Positions 9,385-17,798 of a stretch of 64,000 nt of DNA are shown here, piece by piece. Source of the DNA: an uncultured Blautia sp. (GTDB lineage: Bacteria > Bacillota > Clostridia > Lachnospirales > Lachnospiraceae); contig NZ_CANTKB010000009.1 in NCBI RefSeq assembly GCF_947654165.1, forward strand, positions 62,001 through 126,000, written 5' to 3'. Numbering within the stretch: the stretch's first letter is position 1; each line of letters opens with the position of its first letter. The position numbers were made by a program, and so were the translations under genes. The notes under the pieces were generated by a model. It did not search any database. It saw nothing but the letters and a program-made list of their open reading frames with translations, and was not told the origin of the DNA.

Positions 9385-9414
9385 TTGCCAGAAAATAGTT
9401 CTGTATGTTACTAT
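9385..9414 (+). promoter_or_regulatory. Predicted promoter of citrate synthase
   Basis: TTGCCA (9385-9390) and TACTAT (9409-9414) are spaced by 18 bases. The ATG is 38 bases downstream with an AAAGGGGG ribosome site. Confidence 0.5.
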
Positions 9415-9452
9415 AGTATAGTATTAAAGCGATTGAAAAGGGGGAATCAAAA

Positions 9453-10817
9453 ATGTCCGAATTTAATATGAATGTTACTCCGGAAATCGAAGCCCTTACA
9501 GAAATTTGTAAGGAAAACAGTAAAATCGATACATCTTTGTATGGAAAATATGATGTTAAGAGAGGTTTGAGAGACCTGAACGGAAAAGGGGTACTGGCAG
9601 GTCTTACCCAGATTTCGAATATTGTGTCTAAAAAGATCGTAGATGGAGAGGAAGTCCCCTGTGAGGGTGAATTGTACTATCGGGGGATTAACATAGAAGA
9701 TCTGACGGGAGGATTTCTGTCAGATCAGAGATTTGGTTTTGAAGAGGCAACGTACCTGCTTTTGTTCGGAAAACTTCCTACCACAAAGGAACTGGAAGAT
9801 TTTTCTGCAATACTGGCGTCTCAGAGACAGCTTCCGACAAATTTTGTTAGAGATGTCATTATGAAAGCACCAAGCCGAGATATGATGAACACTCTTTCCC
9901 GAAGTGTATTAACACTCTATTCTTATGATGATAATCCGGAAGATATTTCCCTTCCGAATGTCCTGCGTCAATGCATCAATCTGATAAGTGTTTTCCCTTT
10001 GTTATCGGTATATGGATATCAGGCTCACAAACATTACAATCTGGATGACAGTTTATATATTCATAATCCAGAGAGAAATCTTTCTACAGCAGAGAATATT
10101 CTTCTTCTTCTGCGACCGGATAAAATCTATACACCACTGGAGGCTAAGATTCTAGACCTTGCACTGGTGCTTCATATGGAGCACGGGGGTGGAAATAACT
10201 CTACTTTTACGACACATGTTGTGTCTTCCTCCGGCACAGATACGTATTCCACAATAGCAGCAGCTCTTGGCTCTCTGAAAGGACCGAAACACGGAGGTGC
10301 CAATATTAAGGTGGTCAGCATGTTCCAGGATATGAAGGAACATTTACATGACTGGGCGGATGAAGAGGAGATTAAAGAGTATCTCATCAAACTGCTTCAC
10401 AAAGAAGCCTTTGACCGAAGGGGACTGATCTATGGAATGGGACATGCGGTATATTCTATTTCCGATCCGAGAGCCCAGATCTTCAAACGGTTTGTCAAAC
10501 AGCTTGCAGGGGAAAAAGGCAGAATGAAAGATTATGATCTGTATTCGAAAGTAGAGAGATTGGCACCGGAGGTCATTGCACAGGAACGCCGTATTTACAA
10601 AGGAGTAAGTGCCAATGTAGACTTTTACAGTGGTTTTGTTTACAGTATGCTGGGGCTGCCGTTGGAACTGTATACACCGATGTTTGCCATTGCCCGTATC
10701 GTGGGATGGTCTGCTCACCGTATGGAGGAATTGATCAATACAGATAAGATCATTCGTCCGGCATATAAGAATATTCTGGAAGAACAGTCTTATTGTCCGT
10801 TAAATGAAAGAGGATGA
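9453..10817 (+). CDS. Citrate synthase
   Basis: The 454-residue protein condenses acetyl-CoA and oxaloacetate to citrate. Citrate-synthase landmarks are LYYRGINIEDL near residue 70, the His-containing LVLHMEHGGGNNSTF stretch (about 230-245), the GPKHGGANIKV region (about 275-285) and GLIYGMGHAVYSISDPR (about 327-343), which holds a second catalytic His. The length is that of the long anaerobe form. No aconitase or isocitrate dehydrogenase is adjacent, so a role in a partial oxidative branch toward 2-oxoglutarate and glutamate is inferred. Methylcitrate synthase is possible but less likely, as no propionate genes are nearby. Confidence 0.92.
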   Translation: MSEFNMNVTPEIEALTEICKENSKIDTSLYGKYDVKRGLRDLNGKGVLAGLTQISNIVSKKIVDGEEVPCEGELYYRGINIEDLTGGFLSDQRFGFEEATYLLLFGKLPTTKELEDFSAILASQRQLPTNFVRDVIMKAPSRDMMNTLSRSVLTLYSYDDNPEDISLPNVLRQCINLISVFPLLSVYGYQAHKHYNLDDSLYIHNPERNLSTAENILLLLRPDKIYTPLEAKILDLALVLHMEHGGGNNSTFTTHVVSSSGTDTYSTIAAALGSLKGPKHGGANIKVVSMFQDMKEHLHDWADEEEIKEYLIKLLHKEAFDRRGLIYGMGHAVYSISDPRAQIFKRFVKQLAGEKGRMKDYDLYSKVERLAPEVIAQERRIYKGVSANVDFYSGFVYSMLGLPLELYTPMFAIARIVGWSAHRMEELINTDKIIRPAYKNILEEQSYCPLNERG

Positions 10818-10879
10818 TTTGACAAAACCTGCCTGTACCTGTTACCATAAGAAAAACAGGTACAAGGAGAGAAAAAGCC

Positions 10880-11392
10880 ATGTTTAAGATGTTTTTTCCG
10901 GATGAATATCTGGAATCTACCTATAAAATTGATTTTGAAGCTCTGTATCAAAAAGGGTACAGAGGAATTATATTTGATATTGATAATACGCTGGTTCCTC
11001 ATGGGGCACCTTCTGACCGGAGAGCCGAGGAGTTATTTGCAAATTTAAAACAGATAGGATTTCAGTGCTGTCTGCTGTCCAACAATCAGTATCAGAGAGT
11101 CAGCTCCTTTAATGAAAAGATACAGGTGCATTTTATTGAGAATGCTCATAAGCCATCCAGAAAGAATTATCTGAAAGCAATGGAACTTATGGGAACATCT
11201 CTGGATAACACTTTATTTGTAGGAGATCAGTTGTTTACAGACGTTTATGGGGCAAAACGGGTGGGAATCCATAATATTTTAGTGAAACCAATCCACCCAA
11301 AAGAAGAGATTCAGATCGTTCTGAAGAGAAAACTGGAAAAAATTGTCCTGTTTTTTTACGCAAAAGAGCAAAGAAAGCGAAAAAATAGTTGA
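10880..11392 (+). CDS. YqeG-family HAD-type phosphatase
   Basis: The 170-residue HAD IIIA phosphatase has motif I FDIDNTLVPHG (about residues 34-44), motif II LLSNN (about 70) and motif III VGDQLFTDVYGAKR (about 116-129). The family corresponds to Bacillus YqeG, related to mitochondrial phosphatidylglycerophosphate phosphatase, so PGP dephosphorylation in lipid synthesis is a plausible activity. It has an AAGGAG site before the ATG. The C-terminus is strongly basic. Confidence 0.88.
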   Translation: MFKMFFPDEYLESTYKIDFEALYQKGYRGIIFDIDNTLVPHGAPSDRRAEELFANLKQIGFQCCLLSNNQYQRVSSFNEKIQVHFIENAHKPSRKNYLKAMELMGTSLDNTLFVGDQLFTDVYGAKRVGIHNILVKPIHPKEEIQIVLKRKLEKIVLFFYAKEQRKRKNS

Positions 11393-11476
11393 AAATTACA
11401 TTCAGATATTATAGAATGAGATATAGCGGAAAATAACAGGTTTTCCCAACGGACGAAATTAAGGAGGAATATCATT

Positions 11477-12034
11477 ATGATATCAGCAGGAGATTTTAAG
11501 AACGGTCTCACACTGGAAATTGATGGTAACGTAGTACAGATTATGGAATTCCAGCACGTTAAACCTGGAAAGGGTGCTGCATTCGTTAGAACAAAATTAA
11601 AAAATGTTATCAGTGGAGGAATCATTGAAAAAACATTCAGACCAACTGAAAAATTCCCACAGGCAAGAATTGAACGTGTGGATATGCAGTATTTATACAG
11701 CGATGGAGATTTATATAACTTCATGAACAATGAAACATATGATCAGATCGCTATTGGTCAGGATACGGTAGGAGATTCCCTGAAATTCGTAAAAGAAAAC
11801 GAAACTGTAAAAGTATGTTCTTATAACGGAAATGTATTTGCAATCGAAGCTCCGTTATTTGTTGAACTGGAGATTACAGATACAGAGCCTGGATTTGCAG
11901 GGAATACTGCACAGGGTGCTACAAAACCGGCTGTTGTTGAAACAGGTGCTACCGTTTATGTACCTCTGTTTGTAAATCAGGGTGATGTGATCAAAATTGA
12001 TACCAGAACCGGAGAATACTTATCCAGAGTTTAA
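11477..12034 (+). CDS. efp: Translation elongation factor P
   Basis: The 185-residue EF-P relieves ribosome stalling at polyproline stretches. Three beta-barrel domains are expected and the length is standard. Lys32 in the domain I loop (VKPGKGAAFVRTK) is the residue that is post-translationally modified or used directly in EF-P. The C-terminal signature IDTRTGEYLSRV is intact. AAGGAGG precedes the ATG. No modification enzyme is nearby. Confidence 0.97.
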   Translation: MISAGDFKNGLTLEIDGNVVQIMEFQHVKPGKGAAFVRTKLKNVISGGIIEKTFRPTEKFPQARIERVDMQYLYSDGDLYNFMNNETYDQIAIGQDTVGDSLKFVKENETVKVCSYNGNVFAIEAPLFVELEITDTEPGFAGNTAQGATKPAVVETGATVYVPLFVNQGDVIKIDTRTGEYLSRV

Positions 12035-12058
12035 TTTACAGTCAGAGAAAATAGCCGA

Positions 12059-12090
12059 TGCTGCTGCATTTTCCGCAGCAGCAGGCTTTC
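12059..12090 (+). terminator. Possible terminator after efp
   Basis: TGCTGCTGC and GCAGCAGCA form a 9-bp stem with a 7-base loop, followed by a weak pyrimidine tract (GGCTTTCTT) rather than a T run, so efficiency is uncertain. Confidence 0.45.
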
Positions 12091-12273
12091 TTGAAATACC
12101 ATTCATTTGAAATTCTATTCTATAGCCTAATGGCTTTATTCTAAGATAAATCTATCAAAAAATCCCTGATGAACCGAATTTGGCAGAAGGATATTTGGCA
12201 GCAGAGGGAGACTTTCTGTTTTCTTCTGGTGCTTTATATAAAAAATAATTATAAAAAGAAAGGAAGAATGTGT

Positions 12274-13158
12274 ATGGATTATCAGACATTCAAAGAAGAA
12301 TTATGCAGAATTTTACAAAAGAAAACAGAAGGAAAGAAAAAAGTCATTTTACGGCAGATTGAGAAGAATAATGGGGTTGTTTTAGATGCAGTTATGCTGA
12401 AAGGAAAAGACGAAAATATATTGCCTACAATTTATCTGCAAGAATTTTATGAGATTTACGAGGAAGGGGCTGATCTGGAAAGCATTGCAGGGATGGTGAT
12501 AACAGAAGAGGAGAAATGGAAAAAAGGTGCAGAATTTTCGATGGAACAGTTTGAGGATTACAGGAAAGCCAGAGGCAGGGTCTTTTATAAGCTGATTAAT
12601 TACAAACTGAATGAAAAAATGCTGCAAAGAGTCCCTCATATAAAGTATCTGGACTTGGCAGTTGTGTTTTATTATCGTATGGAAAAAGGTTTTTTTCAAG
12701 GAGGATCTATTCTGATACATAATAATAATTTAGATACATGGGGAATCAGTAAGAGACAGTTATTTGAGGATGCCACGTTAAATACCACAAGAAAACTTCC
12801 TTATACATTAAAAGGAATGGAATCACTCATTGCCGAGCTGACGGGTCAGGAGGAACCAGAGGAACTTGAAGGAAATGAATTAATGTATGTTCTTACAAAT
12901 GAAGAAAAATATTATGGTGCTGCAGCCTTGCTTTATCCACACGTCTTGACACATATCGGTGCAATTCTAAAAAGAAATTTCTTTGTGCTTCCAAGCAGTG
13001 TTCATGAATGTATTCTGGTTCCGGATCTGGGACATTATACTCGTTTAGAATTAATGAAAATGGTAAGAGAAGTGAATCAAAATCAAGTGGAGGAAGAAGA
13101 AATTCTTTCCTATGAAATTTATTATTACGACAGAAGAAGAGAAACTCTTATCATGTAA
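12274..13158 (+). CDS. DUF5688 family protein
   Basis: This protein of about 294 residues, unknown in function, has the overall pattern of DUF5688 proteins, which are common and multi-copy in Lachnospiraceae. The ATG at 12274 (MDYQTF) is preferred over ATG 12268 and the longer upstream frame because AGGAAG at 12261-12266 gives proper spacing only to 12274. The sequence has no signal peptide or membrane segment. The middle contains the family-like stretch IHNNNLDTWGISKRQLFEDA, and the end the VLPSSVHECILVPD region. Family members are often found near mobile or accessory genes. Neighbours give no functional clue here. Confidence 0.75.
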   Translation: MDYQTFKEELCRILQKKTEGKKKVILRQIEKNNGVVLDAVMLKGKDENILPTIYLQEFYEIYEEGADLESIAGMVITEEEKWKKGAEFSMEQFEDYRKARGRVFYKLINYKLNEKMLQRVPHIKYLDLAVVFYYRMEKGFFQGGSILIHNNNLDTWGISKRQLFEDATLNTTRKLPYTLKGMESLIAELTGQEEPEELEGNELMYVLTNEEKYYGAAALLYPHVLTHIGAILKRNFFVLPSSVHECILVPDLGHYTRLELMKMVREVNQNQVEEEEILSYEIYYYDRRRETLIM

Positions 13159-13253
13159 TGTAGTGCAGGTGGGGAATACCGCCCTGTTTTAGTTGAAAAT
13201 AAGGTGGTATTTCCCAAAAAAGTGCAGAATACATGCAGAAAAGTTTCAAAGTC

Positions 13254-13282
13254 TTTACAACAGGATAAAATTGTGGTATGAT
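13254..13282 (+). promoter_or_regulatory. Predicted promoter of tRNA-Arg
   Basis: TTTACA (13254-13259), a 17-base spacer and TATGAT (13277-13282), 21 bases before the tRNA 5' end. Confidence 0.65.
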
Positions 13283-13303
13283 AACCAAGATGTAGAAACA
13301 CAT

Positions 13304-13376
13304 GCACCCGTAGCTCAGGGGATAGAGCAGTGGTTTCCGGTACCACGTGTCGGGGGTTCGAATCCCTCCGGGTGTG
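13304..13376 (+). tRNA. tRNA-Arg (anticodon CCG)
   Basis: A complete cloverleaf can be drawn. The acceptor arm is GCACCCG with CGGGTGT, giving a G1-U72 wobble at the tip. The D stem is GCTC/GAGC. The anticodon stem GTGGT/ACCAC closes the loop TTCCGGT with anticodon CCG at 13337-13339, reading CGG Arg codons. The T arm has the loop TTCGAAT. The discriminator is G, and CCA is not encoded. Confidence 0.93.
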
Positions 13377-13427
13377 TTATATGCTTTGGGGAGAGCATGA
13401 GGATAAGGGAATATAAGGAGGACAGGT

Positions 13428-14330
13428 ATGTTAGACAATTTCAGAGAATGGCTCTCAGATAATCTGAGGTATATTCTTCTGGGTCTGGCAATTCTGGTTG
13501 CTCTGATTGTCTTGTTTTTTGGGATTAAAGCAATTACAGGGGGATTTTCTGATAAAAAAGAAAAAGAACCTTCCAAGAAAACAGAACAAGAGAAAGAGCC
13601 GGGAGAATCCGAAAAATCAGAAGACGAAAAGTCTGAGGAAGACGATAATGCTCTTGCGAAGAATGCCCACCCTGAAGTAACGGCCTTGATAGAAGAGTTC
13701 TATACAGCATGGGGACAGAAAGATGTTTCTAAGATGAAGAATCTGACAGATGCTTTCAGTAAAACAGACGAAACAAAAGTCGCCAATGCAGATTATATTG
13801 AAGAGTACAGAGATGTAGAGGTATATACAAAGCCGGGACTGGATGAGAACACCTATGTGGTTTTCGTTTCCTACAATTTGAAATTTAAAGATGTGGAAAC
13901 ACCTGCACCGGGACTTTCTGTGGTCTATGTCTATGCAAATGAAGAAGGAAAATATAAGATTCACAATGATGACGGCGATGCTGATATCGAAGAATGTATT
14001 GAAAAGACCAGACAGGAAGCTGATGTGAAAGAACTGATTTCCAAAGTGGAAACTGCTTTGAATGAAGCGATGGAAGGGGATGAATCCCTGAGAAAGTTTG
14101 AAGAAGAGCTGGGGAATAAGGTAAACTCTGCAGTTATGGCTGACAACGGAGATATGCTTACAACATCGGAAGTATGTAATATGCGTTCAGAAGCCGGTTC
14201 AGATTCAGATATTGTGGAAATCCTTTCAAAAGGTGAACAAGTGAAAAAACTGGAAAATGCTGACGACAACTGGATTAAAGTAGAATACCAGGGTAAAGAG
14301 GGATATATTTTCAGCGATTTACTTCAGTAA
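13428..14330 (+). CDS. Membrane-anchored SH3-domain protein
   Basis: The 300-residue protein has one N-terminal membrane helix (about residues 15-38), a Lys/Glu-rich linker (43-75), a central domain with an NTF2-like pattern (VTALIEEFYTAWGQKDVSKMKNL, about 85-107) and a C-terminal bacterial SH3 module (VCNMRSEAGSDSDIVEILSKG to the end). Bacterial SH3 domains bind peptidoglycan peptides, so a role at the cell wall is inferred. AAGGAGG lies directly before the ATG. It is followed by a bidirectional terminator shared with the convergent wall-repeat gene. Confidence 0.8.
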   Translation: MLDNFREWLSDNLRYILLGLAILVALIVLFFGIKAITGGFSDKKEKEPSKKTEQEKEPGESEKSEDEKSEEDDNALAKNAHPEVTALIEEFYTAWGQKDVSKMKNLTDAFSKTDETKVANADYIEEYRDVEVYTKPGLDENTYVVFVSYNLKFKDVETPAPGLSVVYVYANEEGKYKIHNDDGDADIEECIEKTRQEADVKELISKVETALNEAMEGDESLRKFEEELGNKVNSAVMADNGDMLTTSEVCNMRSEAGSDSDIVEILSKGEQVKKLENADDNWIKVEYQGKEGYIFSDLLQ

Positions 14331-14341
14331 TGAAAAATAAA

Positions 14342-14381
14342 AGCTGCTGATTTGTTTGCGAAAAACAATCAGCAGCTTTTT
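14342..14381. terminator. Bidirectional terminator between SH3 and wall-repeat genes
   Basis: AGCTGCTGATT (14342-14352) pairs with AATCAGCAGCT (14367-14377). Ts follow on the plus strand and an A-rich flank gives Us on the minus strand. It sits between two convergent stops at 14330 and 14386. Confidence 0.8.
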
Positions 14382-14385
14382 GTGA

Positions 14386-15525
14386 TTATGGTGTTTCTTG
14401 TTTTACAGCAGTGTTGTCAAGACTTCCGTCTTCCCGGAGAAAATAAGATTTTCCGTCCAAGGTAATCCAGCCGGTAGCCATGGTACCGTCTTCATTGAAA
14501 TAATATTGTTTATCTCCAATCTGTCTCCAGCCGGTCATAAGCTGGGAGTTTGCCAGATAGTATTTCTTGCCATTACTTTCTACCCATCCGTCTACCAATT
14601 TACCTTCGCCTGTGAGACAATACCATTTCCCACTGTCCTGGAACAGTCCTGTTCTTGCACTTCCGTCAGAATTAATATAGTACCATTTATCATCCTGCTT
14701 CAGCCAGCCGGACTGGGCAAGAATGCCATCTTCTGTGATAAAATATTTTTTTCCGCTGACGGTGATCCAGCCTTTTTGTTCTTTTCCGTCAGAGCCTACG
14801 AAATGCTTCTGACCGCCTTCGTCAATCCAGGCATTTTTCACCAGAGAACCATCTGTATTTGCATAGTAGCGGTCCCCATTGCTGGAAATCCAACCGGTGG
14901 CCATGGTACCGTCTTCCCGGAAAAAGTAGCTCTTCCCGTCAATATCCTTAAAACCGGTAGCTATGACACCGGATTCATCCAGGTGATATTTTTTTCCGTC
15001 TGTTTCTGCCCATCCGGGAGTCACTGCTCCGTCTGTGCCAAACATATGCCGGACACCTTCAATTTCAATGATTCCGGTGGCCATTACCCCGGCATTATCA
15101 AAATAGTATTTTTTTCCATCCAGATCATTCCACCCTGTTTTTGGAGAACCATCTTCATTTAGATAGTATTTTCCATTCTCGTCTTCAAACCAGCCTGTGG
15201 TAGCAGTGCCATCTGGATTGCGGTGGTAAAGCTGGCCTTTTTCCTGGAGCCATCCGGTTCTTACATAGCCCTTAGAGTTGAAATAATACGTGACACCATT
15301 GATTTCCTTGCTGGTATCCTGGATATAAGTGCCGTCTGCACAGAGATAGCGGCGTCCGTTGGAATTGTAAATCCAATGTTCTTCTTTTTTCACATCCTGA
15401 ACATTTTCCTGGGAAACCATATAATTCTTCACAATCATAAATACATACTGGGGAGCAAACAAGAAAAATGCTCCAAGAAACAGGATAAATGTCCACAAAA
15501 AGACGTTTTTTATAATATTTTTCAT
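14386..15525 (-). CDS. Signal-anchored cell-wall-binding repeat protein
   Basis: The 379-residue protein has an N-terminal membrane segment (about residues 8-33) without a clear signal peptidase site. It is followed almost entirely by about fifteen glucan/choline-binding-type repeats of about 20 residues with the pattern GW..-G-KYYF-x-x-DG-x-M-x-TGW. There is no catalytic domain, so the protein is either a surface scaffold or a binding protein retained in the membrane. In clostridia these repeats bind choline- or glucan-containing wall polymers. The repeats have diverged from each other. Confidence 0.85.
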   Translation of the reverse strand: MKNIIKNVFLWTFILFLGAFFLFAPQYVFMIVKNYMVSQENVQDVKKEEHWIYNSNGRRYLCADGTYIQDTSKEINGVTYYFNSKGYVRTGWLQEKGQLYHRNPDGTATTGWFEDENGKYYLNEDGSPKTGWNDLDGKKYYFDNAGVMATGIIEIEGVRHMFGTDGAVTPGWAETDGKKYHLDESGVIATGFKDIDGKSYFFREDGTMATGWISSNGDRYYANTDGSLVKNAWIDEGGQKHFVGSDGKEQKGWITVSGKKYFITEDGILAQSGWLKQDDKWYYINSDGSARTGLFQDSGKWYCLTGEGKLVDGWVESNGKKYYLANSQLMTGWRQIGDKQYYFNEDGTMATGWITLDGKSYFLREDGSLDNTAVKQETP

Positions 15526-15571
15526 GATTTCTTCCTCTTTGGTCCATTATTCAGTTAATAGAGTTTTTCTT

Positions 15572-15601
15572 ATTATACCTTGAATACTATAAAAATAGCA
15601 A
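15572..15601 (-). promoter_or_regulatory. Predicted promoter of wall-repeat protein gene
   Basis: On the minus strand TTGCTA (15596-15601) and TATAAT (15572-15577) are spaced by 18 bases, 47 bases upstream of the ATG. Confidence 0.5.
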
Positions 15602-15849
15602 GCAGCGGAGTTGAAAAAGAGGGAAAAAGCAGTTACCATATTGTCAGACAAAGGTGGAACCCATATTTCAATGCTTTTCGGGTGAAAATACTGTTTTGTG
15701 ATTTTTAGCCTACATTTTTCTGGTACGAATAGGTGGATTTTAAGAATACCTGGAATTTGACCTACTTCTTTTTGGAGTGTTATCGTTAAAGTAGAGTCGC
15801 AAAACTTACCAAATCTATGATATGATCAATACATAGGAAGGTGAGAAAA
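15602..15849. other. Intergenic stretch upstream of transposase remnant
   Basis: AT-rich non-coding sequence between the wall-repeat gene and the first IS remnant; with the promoter above it makes a gap of about 320 bases. The only signals seen are TATGAT at 15821-15826 and a GGAAGGTGAG ribosome site before 15850. No RNA structure or gene is recognisable. Confidence 0.5.
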
Positions 15850-16101
15850 ATGCAATATGACAAATCATTTAAAGATGAAGCAGTCAAGTTATCCGATAAC
15901 ACCTACGCTGATGGGTGCCTTACACGTATCACCGATAAGCACCATACGTATCGTCTGGAGATGAACGGTATAAATATGCGTGAAACAGAACGATGTAATT
16001 TAACAGTACTTTGTATCGTTAAAAATGGAAATAGCCGTTCCGCAGTAGCGGAACTGGCATTCCGTTTAAGCGTAATTTGCAAAATTTTCATCGCAAGTTA
16101 A
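15850..16101 (+). pseudogene. IS3-type OrfA N-terminal remnant fused to unrelated sequence
   Basis: The first 16 residues (MQYDKSFKDEAVKLSD) match the start of IS3/IS911 OrfA helix-turn-helix transposase proteins. From about residue 17 the similarity stops and the remaining 67 residues are unrecognised, with a GTTCCGC/GCGGAAC stem-loop at about 16033-16050. A good ribosome site remains. The open frame ends 13 bases before the IS1182-type element. It is best read as a scar of a deletion or nested insertion rather than a working gene. Confidence 0.5.
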
Positions 16102-16210
16102 TTTTAACATAAAAGGGGCTGTTGCAAAAGTAGCTAAATAATCTACTGGAGCAGCGGCTCTGTTTTTATACCTTAAAAACAGAAAACGGACTCCGAAGAG
16201 TCCGCAATCC

Positions 16211-17600
16211 ATGGTACAATTAAGTATGACCAAATACCATAAAAATTATACCGAATTCGGCGACCCTTATCAACTGGTTTTACCATTAAATTTGGAAGGT
16301 CTGGTTCCTGATGATGATTCTGTTCGACTGCTGAGCCACGAATTGGAGGATTTAGATTACAGCTTGTTGTATCAGGCTTACTCTGCCAAAGGCAGAAATC
16401 CGGCAGTGAACCCAAAGACCATGTTCAAGATCCTGATCTATGCTTATTCCCAAAATATCTATTCTTCCAGAAAGATTGAAACTGCGTGTAAACGTGATAT
16501 TAACTTTATGTGTCTGCTTGCTGGCCAAAAAGCACCGAATCACAGCACGATTGCAAGGTTCCGTACTGGATTTTTGGCAGACACCTGCGAAGACCTGTTC
16601 TATCAGATGGTACGTCGCTTGGAACAAATGGGTGAACTATCAAAAGAAACCGTATTTATAGATGGTACAAAACTGGAAGCCTGTGCCAATAAATATACGT
16701 TCGTATGGAAGAAATCGGTTGGAAAATGGGAAGAAAAGATGTTCCTGAAAATACAGGAGGCGGTCACCCTACTGAACCGGGAGTACCTACAGTTTTTCCG
16801 TGTATCGAAAGAAACCAGAACACAAGATATTCAGAAGATATGCTGTTTTATAGAACAAGTATGTGAAGAACAGCATACCGTTTTTGTACATGGAAGAGGA
16901 AGACGCAAAAGCCGAAATCAGAGGTATCTGGAGTTGTTCCGCCGTTTTCTGGAACGCCAGACTGTTTATGACTGGCATACAGCCAGTTTCCAGGATCGGA
17001 ATGATGTCTGGACACTGGTTCCCTTTCTGGAGACAATGGAGAAAAAAGTGGGACTCCGTTATCCAAGTGTGACTGCGGATTCGGGATATGAGAGCGAGGA
17101 AGCTTACACATATCTGCGGGAGCAGAAACAGAAACCGTATATTAAACCGCAGACCTATGAGAAATGGAAAAAGTGCAGTTTCAAACAGGATATCAGCAAA
17201 CGGGAAAATATGGGATATGATAAAATAACAGACACTTATATATGCCATGCTGGGAAGAAACTAAAACCTCTTTTCATAAAAAAACAGAAAAGTAAGAGTG
17301 GCCATGAATCAGAAGTGACAGTTTATGAATGCGAAGACTGTACAAGCTGTCCGTATAAAGAAAGAGGTACCCGTGCTAAAGGGAATCTTATACCGGATGA
17401 ATCGCTCGATACAAGTGGAGGGAGCATTCGGAGTTCTAAAAAATGACTATGAATTCCAAAGATTTCTGCTCCGTGGGAAAACCAAAGTGAAACTGGAGAT
17501 TCTTTTACTGTGCATGGGATATAATCTGAATAAACTGCACGCAAAAATACAGAATGAGCGAACAGGAAGCCACCTGTTCCCAGTAAAAGAAACTGCATAA
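16211..17600 (+). pseudogene. IS1182-family transposase, frameshifted by internal deletion
   Basis: The N-terminal part (to about residue 392) matches IS1182-like DDE transposases: the LVPDDDSVRLLSHELEDLDY start region, RDINFMCLLAGQKAPNHSTIARFR, FIDGTKLEACANKYTFVW with the first catalytic Asp, and VTADSGYESEEAY with the second. After RAKGN at about 17386-17390 the frame runs into junk and stops at 17446. The family C-terminus (YRMNRSIQVEGAFGVLKNDY) continues in the next frame to 17600. About 20-30 residues normally between these blocks are missing, so a deletion rather than programmed frameshifting is the likely cause. The catalytic Glu (VEGAFG) lies in the displaced frame. Confidence 0.8.
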
Positions 17601-17640
17601 AAAGGCGAAAAACTGATAGCTTTATTAAAGTACGCAAAAA

Positions 17641-17683
17641 ACCGGAAAGATTCAACAGTTCAAAAGTTTCTTTCCGGTTTTTT
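17641..17683 (+). terminator. Terminator inside IS1182-type element
   Basis: ACCGGAAAGA (17641-17650) pairs perfectly with TCTTTCCGGT (17669-17678), followed by a T run. Confidence 0.8.
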
Positions 17684-17798
17684 ACACATATAGAGCGAGG
17701 GCATCGCTCTATCATCTGATTTGATGATTTTGCGACACCCTCTTTTTCCGTAGAGACTGTTATTTCACAGCCCCTTTTGTTGTGAATCTTTATCTGAC

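Larger units (their letters stand above)
16115..17774 (+). mobile_element. IS1182-type insertion sequence, decayed
   Basis: The element is bounded by inverted GGGGCTGT ends (16115-16122, and ACAGCCCC at 17767-17774); the flanking AAAA/TTTT extends the match to 12 bases. It encodes an IS1182-like transposase broken by an internal deletion and frameshift. No convincing target duplication was found. It forms the left border of the AT-rich sulfatase islet. Confidence 0.75.

Noticed and set aside
13166..13210. Stem-loop GGGAATACC / GGTATTTCCC after the DUF5688 gene as terminator
   Set aside because: The tract following on the plus strand is poly-A, not T, so it is not a plus-strand terminator; function left unassigned.
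14386..15525. Regular repeats suggesting a CRISPR array
   Set aside because: The repeats are coding, about 60 bases long, diverged and without spacers; they are protein wall-binding repeats. No CRISPR array or cas gene was found in the window.
16033..16050. GTTCCGC-AGTA-GCGGAAC hairpin as a regulatory RNA
   Set aside because: It lies inside decayed IS sequence with no T run and no adjoining conserved element.
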